DNA of 64,000 nt from Chromatiaceae bacterium (GCA_024235215.1 JACKMU010000008.1:248001-312000), one strand, 5' to 3'. Positions 28,170 to 38,145 are shown, counted from the stretch's first letter. The notes: generated by a model from the sequence alone, not told the origin. A program made the numbers and translations.

Positions 28170-28718
28170 ATGACCGGTACGGTGCGATTGCTGCTGTTTC
28201 TGTCTGCTATGGTCTTGCTGTTGTCACTGACCGCAGCGAACGCTGACTCTGCGCAAGAGATCGAGATCAACAGTGACGCCACCCTGAAACGCTTTCCGCT
28301 GCAGGTCAACGGCGGAGAGCGGTTTCTGCAGAAAGCGGCCGGTGTACTTATCTTCCCCAGCGTGATCAAAGCAGGCTTTGGTATCGGTGGAGAGTATGGT
28401 GAAGGCGTGCTGCGCGTGAACGGCGAGAGCGTCGCCTACTACAGCAGCGCCTCCGCATCCATCGGTTTCCAGCTGGGCGCACAATCGAAATCTATCATCA
28501 TCGTCTTTTTGGACGAAGCGTCACTGGCGAGCTTTCGCGCGAGCAAGGGGTGGAAAGTTGGAGTGGACGGTTCGGTGGCATTGATAGAGTGGGGCGTGGG
28601 CAGGGATATCAACAGTGTGACCTTCAACACTCCTGTTGTCGGGTTCATTTTCAACAACAAAGGGCTGATGTATAACCTGACGCTGGAAGGGTCGAAGTTC
28701 ACACAAATCAAGCGTTGA
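28170..28718 (+). CDS. SYLF/Ysc84-domain exported protein
   Basis: A 182-residue protein with a signal peptide (RLLLFLSAMVLLLSLTAANA) followed by a Ysc84/SYLF domain: GVLIFPSVIKAGFGIGGEYGEGVL and the closing GLMYNLTLEGSKFTQI are diagnostic. The eukaryotic SYLF domain binds phosphoinositides. Bacterial members are periplasmic or outer-membrane associated with unknown ligands. A GTG upstream could extend the frame, but the ATG gives the proper signal peptide. Confidence 0.88.
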   Translation: MTGTVRLLLFLSAMVLLLSLTAANADSAQEIEINSDATLKRFPLQVNGGERFLQKAAGVLIFPSVIKAGFGIGGEYGEGVLRVNGESVAYYSSASASIGFQLGAQSKSIIIVFLDEASLASFRASKGWKVGVDGSVALIEWGVGRDINSVTFNTPVVGFIFNNKGLMYNLTLEGSKFTQIKR

Positions 28719-28722
28719 CGCG

Positions 28723-29031
28723 ATGCAACACCAATCCAACGAAAGCGACACTAACTCACAGAAGATCGGGCCGATAGCGTGCTGGATTTACCGCAGCCCG
28801 CGCCAGGAGCAGATGTATCTTTATCTGATAGAGAAAGAGCGCTTCGACAGGCTGCCAGCGGAGCTGATGCGCCACTTCGGTACCCCCAGCCTGGTGATGG
28901 AGCTGACCCTGCACCCCGGACGCAAACTGGCGAGAGAAGATACAGCCAGCGTGATGCGCAATCTCAAAGAGCGTGGCTATCATCTGCAGATGCCGCCGAA
29001 AATCGAAGTGGAACTGAATCGCGGCGACTGA
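28723..29031 (+). CDS. ycgL: YcgL-domain protein
   Basis: A 102-residue protein. CWIYRSPRQEQMYLYLIEKERFDRLP, then HFGTPSLVMELTL and GYHLQMPPK, match the YcgL family, small cytoplasmic proteins of unknown function restricted to gammaproteobacteria. An extra 20 or so residues precede the domain; a later start cannot be excluded. It begins 5 bases after the SYLF gene, so they probably share a transcript. Confidence 0.85.
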   Translation: MQHQSNESDTNSQKIGPIACWIYRSPRQEQMYLYLIEKERFDRLPAELMRHFGTPSLVMELTLHPGRKLAREDTASVMRNLKERGYHLQMPPKIEVELNRGD

Positions 29032-29068
29032 CCGAGCCGCCCCCCGATACGCCTGACCGGCTGCAGGA

Positions 29069-29878
29069 TCAGAATCCCCGCGCTGTTTTGATCTGCTCGT
29101 AAGCCTGGCGGATCTCGTGTGTCTTCTCAGCCGCTATCTTCATCATCTCTTCCGGCAGACCCTTGGCTACCAGCTTGTCCGGGTGATGCAGGTTGGTCTG
29201 CCGCCGGTAAGCCCGCTTGACCTCGGCGTCACTGGCAGAAGGGGGAATATTCAGTATCGCATAAGCATCTTTCAGCGCCGGTCCCGGACTGACGGCCTCC
29301 GCGCGCCTACCAGTGCGGCCGGAAAAGTGGCGTTCCGCCTGTATCATCCGCTCCAACTGACGGAACAGAAACTCGGAAATACCCATCTGCCGGCAAATGT
29401 GCAGCAGCAGCCGCTCTTCCGCCGGATTCATTGCGCCATCCGCATAGGCGGCCTGCAGCAGAATCTCGATGAACATCTGAGTCAGTATGCTGCGCCGGTG
29501 GCACTCCAGGCGAAACTGCTCCAGCACCTCATTCAGCGGGAAATCGGTCTGTTTACCCTGGTTGAACAGACGGATCGCGGTCCTGCGCATCTCTGCGTCG
29601 AGATCCATTTTCGCCATCACCGCCTCGGCAACATCGATCTCAGTTCGTGAGACACTGCCATCCACCTTGGCCAGATGCCCCATGATGGAGAACGTTGCGG
29701 TGAAAAAGGCGGTCTGTACCCGCTCTTGCTCTCCTGGCTCCAGCGACTCCTCCTCAACCTCCAGTCCCGCGAGGCCGCGATCCAGATTGTGTCCCAATAC
29801 CGCACCCAGCAGCGCACCCAGCGGTCCGCCCAGCACGTAACCGAATGCACCCCCGGCCAACTTACCCCACCAACTCAA
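29069..29878 (-). CDS. djlA: DnaJ-like membrane co-chaperone (DjlA type)
   Basis: A 269-residue protein. A glycine-rich N-terminal membrane segment (GGAFGYVLGGPLGALLGAVLG) is followed by a TerB-like helical domain (AFFTATFSIMGHLAKVDG...) and a C-terminal J domain with HHPDK. This order is that of DjlA, an inner-membrane partner that stimulates DnaK. The J domain starts near residue 205 (DAYAILNIPPSASDAEVKRAYR) and looks functional. It converges on ycgL and stands alone. Confidence 0.9.
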   Translation of the reverse strand: MSWWGKLAGGAFGYVLGGPLGALLGAVLGHNLDRGLAGLEVEEESLEPGEQERVQTAFFTATFSIMGHLAKVDGSVSRTEIDVAEAVMAKMDLDAEMRRTAIRLFNQGKQTDFPLNEVLEQFRLECHRRSILTQMFIEILLQAAYADGAMNPAEERLLLHICRQMGISEFLFRQLERMIQAERHFSGRTGRRAEAVSPGPALKDAYAILNIPPSASDAEVKRAYRRQTNLHHPDKLVAKGLPEEMMKIAAEKTHEIRQAYEQIKTARGF

Positions 29879-30005
29879 TCTCTCTTCTCCCGTGCCAACC
29901 GGTTATCGCTCCTATCATCCTTATGGGTCACTTCCGGCATAATACCAGCTGCAGCTTCTTGGCATTGCAGAATAGCTGTCGATTGTAAAACGCGCTGCAA
30001 ACGAC

Positions 30006-30674
30006 CTATTTCCCCCTCAGATAGAGCTCATCACTGAAACTGGAGATCCAGTGAGGTTTGTATAGTACAAGCATTGTCACAATCCAGCCGTTGACTACTG
30101 ATTCCGGTAAAAACATCAGCGGAAAATAAGGAATCAGATTCAACGTCAAGTGTTCCCAGTCATGCAATCCACTGAAGAGCAGCAGCAGTCCAGCCGCCAG
30201 AAATCCACTGATCAGCGCAACCAAACCCGCACCGAGAAACGCATTGACCAATACATAGATGAAAAAATTTCTCGGCAACAGTGAATGGACCAACACCAGC
30301 AACGTCTGGGTCAGCGTGGCGGGTACCAGTGTCAGTAGCATTGCATTGATCGCAAACCCTGCCCAATTGTGACCGAGATTCACAGTTACCATGAATTCGG
30401 CGATAACACCGGCCAGTACCGCAAAAGACCAACCAAACATCAGCGTTACCGTAGTGATGCCGAGCAGATGAAAACTCCATGCCGGATCAACCTGCACACG
30501 GATATGCCAAAGTAGACTGAGCGTTACACAACTGCCCAGAAACAGATGCAGCTGCTCTGCCTCCCGCAGCCGGCGCCAACCGGCCAGACGCAGCGCCAAT
30601 AGCAAGCCGAACGCGCAGAAAATCTGCGTTACGACCCGAAAATACGCCGGGAAAAGGTCGCCAAACAACTCCAT
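30006..30674 (-). CDS. CbiM-like energy-coupling membrane protein (COG3235 type)
   Basis: A 222-residue protein with about six hydrophobic segments. WSFHLLGITTVTLMFGW and the NLGHNWAGFAINAML region resemble the CbiM/NikM substrate-capture component of energy-coupling factor transporters for cobalt or nickel, in the diverged COG3235 form. The canonical N-terminal MHIxxG histidines are absent; the nearest equivalent is FHLLGI in the second half, so metal transport is uncertain. No ATPase or T component lies nearby. Confidence 0.7.
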   Translation of the reverse strand: MELFGDLFPAYFRVVTQIFCAFGLLLALRLAGWRRLREAEQLHLFLGSCVTLSLLWHIRVQVDPAWSFHLLGITTVTLMFGWSFAVLAGVIAEFMVTVNLGHNWAGFAINAMLLTLVPATLTQTLLVLVHSLLPRNFFIYVLVNAFLGAGLVALISGFLAAGLLLLFSGLHDWEHLTLNLIPYFPLMFLPESVVNGWIVTMLVLYKPHWISSFSDELYLRGK

Positions 30675-31229
30675 TCAATACACCTCCCACGCGGAGCAGA
30701 CCATCCCAAAAGAAAGCCGGTCACCAGTGCTAGCGCCTGCCGACGGCGGTCATCCGCTCCAACAGCAACGGTACGATTCAAGTCAGCACAAGATAGTCGC
30801 TGATGCGGATTATTCTACCATTCCAGACAATCGCTCAAGATTGCGCCAAACCGATCGCTAATTTAGACCAGAGAAGTGACCACATATCGCAGCGACAAGA
30901 GTAAGAGAGATGTGCGACATTTACGATATGATTTCGGGTGACTGGCAATGTGAATCATGCGACAACGCTACCCGAGTCTGCACAGCGAATGGCCAAGTCG
31001 CTACGGTCACCATACTCTCACTGCAACCGGTCACTTCCGTCGCGATGCCCACAGGCCAGCGCGCCTTGCCACCCGATCTGGTGGCATTCGATACGAACCG
31101 ATTTGAGCAGATCCAGGTCGCTCCGGACGGAGTGAAACAGCTTCGGACAATGTAAATTTGACGTCGGCTCACCGACACTGCTGATCGTTGCGCCGGAGCA
31201 GATCTCTGCTCGCTAAACACGCGACCGGT
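30675..31229. other. Intergenic region, at most one doubtful ORF
   Basis: An 81-codon frame at 30910-31155 (+) begins MCDIYDMISGDWQCESCDN after AGAG, but it has no recognisable domain and overlaps an equal-sized frame on the other strand. I do not call it a gene. The promoter of the CbiM-like gene must lie in its right-hand part (30675-30900). No clear terminator is visible. Confidence 0.4.
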
Positions 31230-31589
31230 TCAACCCTTGTTCAGCAGCAATCTGCCCCGCTCCAGCCGAACCGGCAACCGCTCAAGCGATTGATTGACAC
31301 AGGGACCATAGATGCAACGGCCGCTCTCGATCTCAAACAGCGCGCCATGCATGGCACAGATGATGAAGCGTCCCTCCGCATCAAGAAACTGATCGGGGCT
31401 CCAATCCAGCGGCGCCCCGGTATGCGGGCAGCGGTTGAGATAAGCGTATACTTCATTTCCCTGACGCACCAGGAAACCCTCACCGCCACCCGCTTGCAAA
31501 GGGAGAGAGAACCCGCGGCAAGCGCCGTCCGGCAGATCATTCAAATCCAGCAGCACGATTGACCCATCGCTCTGCGATCCTCGGTTCAC
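31230..31589 (-). CDS. Rieske-type [2Fe-2S] protein
   Basis: A 119-residue ferredoxin. CPHTGAPLDW and CAMHGALFE give the C-x-H...C-x2-H ligands of a Rieske cluster. The absence of a signal peptide and the small size fit a soluble Rieske ferredoxin of the kind donating to oxygenases or nitrite reductase. The frame extends 20 codons upstream to an ATG without a ribosome-binding site. I prefer the GTG at 31589, preceded by GGTGGAGGAAGA. No partner reductase or oxygenase is adjacent. Confidence 0.82.
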   Translation of the reverse strand: MNRGSQSDGSIVLLDLNDLPDGACRGFSLPLQAGGGEGFLVRQGNEVYAYLNRCPHTGAPLDWSPDQFLDAEGRFIICAMHGALFEIESGRCIYGPCVNQSLERLPVRLERGRLLLNKG

Positions 31590-31810
31590 TCTTCCTCCAC
31601 CTGACCAGTATTCCCGGCAGTCACGCCGGCTCCACAACTTCGCCGGCATAGCGGAACTTCACTGGATAGCCTGCATTGCTGCAGGCGCGTGATGCGCATT
31701 CTCGGTACGGGTCATCCACCCAGAACATTAACCCAGCTGAGAGAGACCAATGACCCTATTGGCTATCAGTCTCGTTTTGGAATATCCGGCCGAATTGGCG
31801 CCTACAGTCC

Positions 31811-33628
31811 CTATTCCAGATCGCGGGCTACCCTGAAACCAAGGATTGGCAATCTGCTGGTCGGCTGGAAATGAAAGCGTCGGGTGGTGTGCAGACTGTC
31901 TCCCGGCTTGTTGTAGGCTCCGCCGCGGGCAACCCGTTGAGTGCAATCCCGCTCCTGCCAAGCGCTGCCATCCAGCGGAGCACCCTGATAGTTCTCGTGA
32001 TAACAGTCCGCAACCCACTCCAGCACATTACCAGCTGTGTCATGAAGCGCGTGTGGATTTGCCGGAAAACTCCCCACCGGTGCCGTCGACACACCATCCC
32101 AGCGACTGCCACAATCAAAGCAACTGGCACGATTCTCACCCAGCGCATAACCCCACCAGAAGAAACTCGCTTCACCTCCACCTGCAGCGTATTCCCACTC
32201 AGCCTCTGTAGGCAGCCGATAGCTCCTGCCTGTCTGAGCACTGAGCCAGAGTGTGTAGGCAGTCGCATCCTTCCAGCTCACATCAACCACCGGGCGCTGC
32301 CCTCGTCCCCACCCCTGATCGGAAGGCATCTCTCTTCCGGTGGCACGGGCAAAAAGGAGATACTCGTCAAAGGTGACCTCGAATTTGCCCAGCGCGAAAC
32401 CTGCAATCTCCACCCGGTGTTGCGGTCTTTCGTCGGTCACCAGTTGATTGCGATTCTGTCCCATATTGAATCTGCCACCGAGGATCTTCACCATGACCGG
32501 CCCTCTGGCTCCGTTACGCAGAGGATCACGCAGCGTGGTGCCCCTGACGGGCCCACTGCCAACTGGCAACGCAGGTTGCTTCTTTGGATCCAGCGCCGGG
32601 TCCTCTTCAGTCGCGGTCGGGCTGACGGTCGCCGCCCCCAGGTCAAGTTGCCGCCGTACCACCTGTCGTTCGACCGCCGGAGGAAAAACTGTTTCTGAAT
32701 CCACCCATCGCTCCCCCGCCATCCCGGTGATCAGTTCTCCGCTTCCACGCATGAGCGAAATCGCTTCCGCCGCCAGGAACGTGCCCACAGCAGCGATGAC
32801 CGCGGCCAGGAGCGAGTTGCGCCGCGCGGCCCCACGCACACCCGGATCAATCGCACTTCCCCGCAGATCGGTTGCAAAGGTATCCTGGTTGTCATGCAAT
32901 CCTGTCAGCTGATTCTGCAGCGCTTCCACTTGGGCTTCGAGCTGCTGGCGCTGTTCCACCTGACTGCGGCGCCGCTCCTCGACCTTTTCCAGCTCCTCAC
33001 GAGAAATATTCAGAGCCCGCTCCAGTCGTTGCGCTTCACCGCGCTGCTCCTCGACCTGTTCTCGCAAGCGTTGCCGCTCCCTCTCCGCATCCGCCAACGC
33101 TTCGCGATAGTTCTCATCATTCCGCTGTAGGCTGTCGAACTCCTCACGCAGTGAATTCAGCTCCGCCAAACCTGCAGAATCATGCAGTTCACGCGCCTTG
33201 AGCTGCTCCCGCATCTCATTGACGTCGCTTTCAGCCTGCTGTCTCACCAGCGCAAGTTCTGAGTGCAATGCCGATGTCGCATTGGTGTCCAAAGTGCTGC
33301 TAATCTCGCCCACATATTGCTGAATGACCGAGCGCAGCTCTGCCACTTCCGATTTGAGGCGGGCGATCTTCGTCTCAGACTCCTGCTTCTCACGTTGCAG
33401 CAGACGAATTTGTCGGTCATCTTCCCGGGAAAATCTCGACGCATCTTCGAGAAAGGATTTTCGCTCCCCGCGCAGCTGATCTATCTCCGCCTTGTCCTCA
33501 GCCGCACGTCTGGTCAACTGCTCGATCTGTTCGACAGATTTTTCCCGGGCACGGTTTGCATCGTCGAGCTGCTGCTTTAGCTTGTCGACTTCACCAATTA
33601 ACTGTTCCGTATCCAGATCAGTTTGCAA
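31811..33628 (-). CDS. Coiled-coil, single-span protein with a formylglycine-generating-enzyme (SUMF1) domain
   Basis: A 605-residue protein. Residues 5-250 are an almost unbroken coiled coil rich in Glu, Arg and Gln. One membrane helix follows (about 271-293, NSLLAAVIAAVGTFLAAEAI), then a linker and a SUMF1/FGE-sulfatase domain (376-602) with GRFNMGQN, YRLPTEAEWEYAA and GNVLEWVADCY. The topology suggests a cytoplasmic rod and a periplasmic FGE-like domain. Bacterial FGE-like domains often act as binding or structural modules rather than making formylglycine. No sulfatase is adjacent. The ATG at 33628 is the first in frame. Confidence 0.85.
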   Translation of the reverse strand: MQTDLDTEQLIGEVDKLKQQLDDANRAREKSVEQIEQLTRRAAEDKAEIDQLRGERKSFLEDASRFSREDDRQIRLLQREKQESETKIARLKSEVAELRSVIQQYVGEISSTLDTNATSALHSELALVRQQAESDVNEMREQLKARELHDSAGLAELNSLREEFDSLQRNDENYREALADAERERQRLREQVEEQRGEAQRLERALNISREELEKVEERRRSQVEQRQQLEAQVEALQNQLTGLHDNQDTFATDLRGSAIDPGVRGAARRNSLLAAVIAAVGTFLAAEAISLMRGSGELITGMAGERWVDSETVFPPAVERQVVRRQLDLGAATVSPTATEEDPALDPKKQPALPVGSGPVRGTTLRDPLRNGARGPVMVKILGGRFNMGQNRNQLVTDERPQHRVEIAGFALGKFEVTFDEYLLFARATGREMPSDQGWGRGQRPVVDVSWKDATAYTLWLSAQTGRSYRLPTEAEWEYAAGGGEASFFWWGYALGENRASCFDCGSRWDGVSTAPVGSFPANPHALHDTAGNVLEWVADCYHENYQGAPLDGSAWQERDCTQRVARGGAYNKPGDSLHTTRRFHFQPTSRLPILGFRVARDLE

Positions 33629-34461
33629 TGGGGTGTACTCTGGGGCTCGCCACTGAACAACCGGTTCGATTTTTAATCGGCAGTAATTTCACTCGTGGAC
33701 AGTTGATAACAATAAAACCTTTTCTTAAACGCCTGGAGCCGATTCAGCCATCTTAATGCTTTGCAAACGCCATCCAGCTGAATGGCTGGTACGGATGCTC
33801 AGTAGTCAAAGGATAAAACCAAACAACGTAATAAGGCCAGTAATTATCAGACATTAGCACTCCACAGCCTGCCCGATAAAAGTCACGCCGGAGATAATCT
33901 TCGGTTAACTTAGCGACAGCAGGGGGAATTCGCTTAAATCCAATCCTTAATATCGTTGCAGTTGAACGGAAAGGGTGAAGCGCCCACGAGACATCCTCCC
34001 TTCTCGATGGATTGATGCGCCGGAGAGACAGGGCGGAACGTGACGGCAATTACGATTGCCACCCGGCGCACGAGGTAAAAAAAAGCCGGACGGCGGACCC
34101 ATGGCGAGCACATTGCAGTTTGATTAACCTGGAAAGAGCAGTTGGACAGGGTGGAGTGTGCGGTAGTGGTGGTGCAGAGCAAGGTGCGACGACGCCGAAT
34201 TGCCAATCTACTCAAGGAGGAGCAACGCCGCCTGGGCCACCACAACTGTGCAATCCACCCAGTAGTGCCCTCCCCCGGGGTGACCATCGAACAGGTGTTA
34301 TTTTCTTGTTCCTCATGTCGTTATCTTTTTCACGAAGCGATCAACTGCCCTTCACCAGGATTAAAGCTCAAGTAGGGAAAAGAGGCGGTCGATAGGATAG
34401 ACGTCGCCAGTTCAGGTCGGTTCGCGCGGTTGGATCGACTCTCACCAAGGAGCCGCTAACA
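33629..34461. other. Intergenic region with possible gene remnants
   Basis: I see no complete gene. On the minus strand 33756-33900 encodes YRAGCGVLMSDNYWPYYVVW, which has a protein-like composition vaguely like the end of a CAP/SCP-type domain and may be a remnant. On the plus strand 34151-34375 encodes a short basic peptide ending with a CSSC and further Cys, a zinc-ribbon-like pattern, but without a clear ribosome-binding site. Neither is called as a gene. Confidence 0.35.
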
Positions 34462-35628
34462 TTGCTCACATCCGTACGCTTTATCGCCGCACTGCTACTG
34501 TTCGCTTCTGGCGTAATGCTGCCCGCCGGCCCGGCTGACGCCGGTGCAGACGACTATTTTCCGGTAACGCCAAGCACCGATGGGGGGCGCCGCTGGCGGA
34601 TTGCCTACTATCAGGGCGGCGACTACGTTGACTACAAGGATTCGCTGCTTGCGGTCGTCAAGGGGCTGGTGAAAATCGGCTGGATCGAAACCGAGCCTAT
34701 TCGCGTAGCTGAGGGCGAGGCGACTGAACCGCTTTGGCGGTGGCTTACCGCCGCCAGCAGCAAGCACCTGGAGTTCATTGGTGACGGTTTTTACAATGCC
34801 GAGTGGGACGATGCCCGCCGCTCCGAAATTCGCACCGCACTGGAACGCCGGCTCGGCGCAGGTGGTGACATCGACCTGGTCATCGCCATGGGCACATGGG
34901 CAGGCAAAGATCTGGCCACCGATGCGCACAGCACACCAACCATCGTGGTATCCACCAGTGATGCCGTCAGTGCACAGATCATCAACAGTGTCGACGACTC
35001 TGGCCGCGATCATGTGCATGCGCACGTCGATCCGCTGCGCTATGTGCGTCAGATACGCCTGTTCCACGATTTCGCCGCGTTTGAACGCCTGGGTGTTGCC
35101 TATGAAGAGACGCTGGAAGGGCGCAGTTATGCGGCGATGGAGCAAGTCGAACAAGTCGCTGCCGAGCGCGGATTTGAGATCGTGCGCTGCCATACTCCGG
35201 GTGATGCCGCCAGGCAAACCGAAGCTGACACGCAGGTGCTTGCCTGCGTGAAATACCTGGCCGCAAAAGCCGATGCACTTTATGTGACCATCCAGAAGGG
35301 TGTCAACCCGGCGACGCTGCCGCTCCTGCTCGAAACAGCTGCTGCACACAATGTGCGGTCGTTTTCACAGCACGGCACCGACGAGGTGAAGTTGGGTGTG
35401 CTGTTGAGCATGTCCAGCCAAAGCTTCACCAGTGTCGGCTTGTTTCAAGCCGAGGTCATCGCAAAGGTGCTCAACGGAGCCACTCCACGCCGCCTCGACC
35501 AGATCCATGAAGAGCCATCCAAAGTGGCACTCAACATGGACACTGCACGCGATATCGGCTTCGTGCCACCGGTCTATGCAATCGCCGTCATCGACGAAAT
35601 CTTCGGCGTGATCGCAACACCGTACTGA
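34462..35628 (+). CDS. ABC transporter substrate-binding protein (ABC_sub_bind family)
   Basis: A 388-residue periplasmic protein. A signal peptide (FIAALLLFASGVMLPAGPADA) is followed by a two-lobed binding fold of the PF04392 type: DLVIAMGTWAGKDL, PTIVVSTSDAV, RLGVAYEETLEGRSY and QHGTDEVKLGVLLSMS. Relatives bind tryptophan, tyrosine or other amino acids or small organic ligands. The ligand is not predictable, and no permease or ATPase genes are linked, so it may serve as a sensory receptor. The start is TTG with AAGGAG 10 bases upstream. Confidence 0.85.
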   Translation: MLTSVRFIAALLLFASGVMLPAGPADAGADDYFPVTPSTDGGRRWRIAYYQGGDYVDYKDSLLAVVKGLVKIGWIETEPIRVAEGEATEPLWRWLTAASSKHLEFIGDGFYNAEWDDARRSEIRTALERRLGAGGDIDLVIAMGTWAGKDLATDAHSTPTIVVSTSDAVSAQIINSVDDSGRDHVHAHVDPLRYVRQIRLFHDFAAFERLGVAYEETLEGRSYAAMEQVEQVAAERGFEIVRCHTPGDAARQTEADTQVLACVKYLAAKADALYVTIQKGVNPATLPLLLETAAAHNVRSFSQHGTDEVKLGVLLSMSSQSFTSVGLFQAEVIAKVLNGATPRRLDQIHEEPSKVALNMDTARDIGFVPPVYAIAVIDEIFGVIATPY

Positions 35629-36344
35629 CTCGAATTTATGGGCTACGGTGCGCCGGCCAGGGAGACGTCGGCGGACAACCCACACGAGTACCCTGATGCA
35701 GCGGCTGCGACCTAAGCGCGCTGCCCAGCGCAATCTACATTTAGCCACCCACGCTGATAAGGACCCCGGGCCACTCCTTTTTGATTCTGCTTGCTGTCAA
35801 TGGAGTACTAAGCGACACTGAGCGCTGGAAACGGCAACACGCTGGATGTGGGAGGCAAGCTGCGCGGCAACATGGGATACACCCAGATCACGCTGATCGC
35901 TTTACACAGCAACAGACAAACGCACGACCAGCCCTTGCTCTGGGGGCACAGCGCCCGCTCAACCAAATCATCGACCGGCACCACCAGACTGCGGGCAGGT
36001 AGACCGGGATAGCCCCTGTCAGGATCACTAGTTAGTGCCCAGATACACCCATCCATGGAACGTTTCTGGAACCAAACCGGAAAATGTGAATCCCTTGGTT
36101 TCTTCATTTTAAATGGCGATAAGTCATTGAAAATGTTAGCACATCCTTGCATCGGGATAGGTCCGCCGTTTCCGGACAGACACTAACTTAGTGCTGGGGA
36201 AAAACAGCGGGTAGCCTGCATGCCCGCCATCCGGAACTCGACCAAGGATTGCTGAAACGCTTACGGCCTGGACGTAGCACTCGTCATCGAGTGCCGGCTA
36301 TCGTTAACCGAACTCAAGCCAATACTGACAAGGGATTATTCTCG
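35629..36344. other. Intergenic region upstream of ggt
   Basis: No gene is supported in these 716 bases; the frames present lack domains and start signals. Close to ggt there is a perfect small dyad, GCACTCG-TCAT-CGAGTGC, at 36277-36294, which could be an operator or a leader hairpin. Confidence 0.45.
36277..36294. promoter_or_regulatory. Small perfect dyad upstream of ggt
   Basis: Seven base pairs, GCACTCG/CGAGTGC, surround a TCAT loop, about 50 bp before the gamma-glutamyltransferase start codon. An operator or an mRNA hairpin are both possible. There is no independent evidence. Confidence 0.3.
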
Positions 36345-37904
36345 ATGAAGGCAACCAAGGGTGTTGTTGCTGCCGGCCATAAAGTCACCGCGCAAGCAGC
36401 GGCGGAGATTCTCGATGCGGGGGGCAACGCTTACGACGCAGCATTGGCAGCGCTGTTCGCCAGCTGTGTAGCAGAGCCGGTGCTCGCTTCCCTCGGCGGA
36501 GGTGGTTTTCTGCTCGCCGGTTGTAGTGACGGAAGCTCGACACTGTACGATTTTTTCTCCCAGACACCCATGCACAAATGTGACCCGGTAGGCGCTGATT
36601 TCTATCCGATTGTCGCGGATTTCGGCACCACCCAGCAGGAGTTCCACATCGGGATGGGCTCAATTGCCACTCCCGGTGTGGTCCGAGGCCTGTTCGCAAT
36701 ACACCGCGAACTGTGCAGGTTGCCGATGCGAACTATCGTGCAACCTGCCTGTGATGCAGCACGCTCCGGTGTCGTTATCAATCCACTGCAACACTACATC
36801 AGTGAACTGGTTGCACCCATCCTCAAATCAACGCCACAGGCGATGGCGCTTCACGCGACCAGTGAACACCCTGACAGATTCGCCGAGTGTGGTGAGCAGC
36901 TCTACCAAAGGGATATGGCAGACTGTTTCGAGCTTCTGGCTGTGGAAGGGGAGGATATTTTCTATCGCGGCGAGATGGGTAGCGCGTTGATCGAGAGCTG
37001 TCAGCAACTTGGTGGCTTTCTCACGGAGCGGGATCTGCTTGAGTACCGGGTGGAAAAACGGCGCCCGCTGGCACTCGGATATCACCATGCCCAGCTACTG
37101 ACCAATCCGGCACCTTCGGTTGGCGGCACCCTGATTGCATTCACTCTGGCGCTGCTCGAAGCGGAAAAGCTCGGGCGTGAACAGCCCGGTGGTTACATGC
37201 ATCTACTGAAAATAGCCCGTGCTCAGCAGTTGACCCAACAGCTGAGGAACGAAAAAGCGATCGATAGAAATCTGAGCAGTGCTACCAGCCGCGAGCTACT
37301 CAGCGACTCCTATCTTGAGATTTATCGCAAGGTGCTCGCACGACATACCAGCTGCTACCGGGGAACCACTCAGATCAGCGTCGCCGACCACAGCGGGAAT
37401 ATGGCGAGCATGACCCTCTCCAATGGCGAAGGCTCCGGTTATGTGCTGCCTGGTACCGGCATCATGCTCAACAACATGCTGGGTGAGGAGGACATCAACC
37501 CGCACGGTTTTCATCGCTGGCCGGAAAACCGCCGTATCGCCTCGATGATGGCGCCAACGCTGCTCTTCTCGGATAGCGGGCAAGCGATCGCGACCGGTTC
37601 CGGCGGCTCCAATCGCATTCGCAGCGCAATCCTGCAGGTGCTGGTAAATCTGGTCGATTTCAGGATGGATATTGAGCGCGCAGTCGAGTCGCCACGGCTT
37701 CATTTCGAAGGAGAGACGCTCAATCTCGAGCACAAACTCTCCGTAGAGGAGCACAAAATACTCAGCGCATCTTTCTCGGATATCAAATTATGGCCGCAGA
37801 AAAACCTCTTTTTCGGTGGCGCGCACACGGTGACGCGTTCGGCGAACGGTACACTCTCCGGGGAGGGAGACAGTCGTCGCGGCGGTGTCTGCATCGAGGT
37901 TTGA
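36345..37904 (+). CDS. ggt: Gamma-glutamyltransferase family protein
   Basis: A 519-residue Ntn-hydrolase precursor acting on gamma-glutamyl compounds such as glutathione. GVVAAGHKVTAQAAAEILDAGGNAYDAALAA is the typical start of the mature large subunit. TTQISVADHSGNM carries the autoprocessing and catalytic Thr (residue 341), and SGYVLPGTGIMLNNMLGEEDINPHGFH follows. No signal peptide is present, whereas many family members are periplasmic; this form should be cytoplasmic. The frame is open 32 codons further upstream, without a leader-like sequence. It may have another acyl-donor specificity. Confidence 0.88.
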   Translation: MKATKGVVAAGHKVTAQAAAEILDAGGNAYDAALAALFASCVAEPVLASLGGGGFLLAGCSDGSSTLYDFFSQTPMHKCDPVGADFYPIVADFGTTQQEFHIGMGSIATPGVVRGLFAIHRELCRLPMRTIVQPACDAARSGVVINPLQHYISELVAPILKSTPQAMALHATSEHPDRFAECGEQLYQRDMADCFELLAVEGEDIFYRGEMGSALIESCQQLGGFLTERDLLEYRVEKRRPLALGYHHAQLLTNPAPSVGGTLIAFTLALLEAEKLGREQPGGYMHLLKIARAQQLTQQLRNEKAIDRNLSSATSRELLSDSYLEIYRKVLARHTSCYRGTTQISVADHSGNMASMTLSNGEGSGYVLPGTGIMLNNMLGEEDINPHGFHRWPENRRIASMMAPTLLFSDSGQAIATGSGGSNRIRSAILQVLVNLVDFRMDIERAVESPRLHFEGETLNLEHKLSVEEHKILSASFSDIKLWPQKNLFFGGAHTVTRSANGTLSGEGDSRRGGVCIEV

Positions 37905-38145
37905 AGGTCAAGAATAATCCGGACGGAGAAATATCTGATCCAGCCGGTAGATAGCGCCACCCTCCACGCAAAAGGAAATAAAGATAATTTACCATTATCG
38001 AGCGGAGCAAAGCGTAGCGATCTTCCTTGGTCAGCGACGTCAAACAGCCAATTTTTCGGCGCTCAAAAAAAAAGCTGGTGTTTTCCGCTTATTTTGTTAA
38101 AAAGTGTTTAATAACAAAGCATTTTGTTGGAATAGAGGACTTCTA

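Noticed and set aside
30910..31155. 81-codon frame beginning MCDIYDM
   Set aside because: No domain, weak start signal and an overlapping frame on the other strand; chance occurrence is plausible.
34151..34375. Short basic peptide with CSSC motif as a zinc-ribbon protein
   Set aside because: No ribosome-binding site, several overlapping frames of similar length and no family match.
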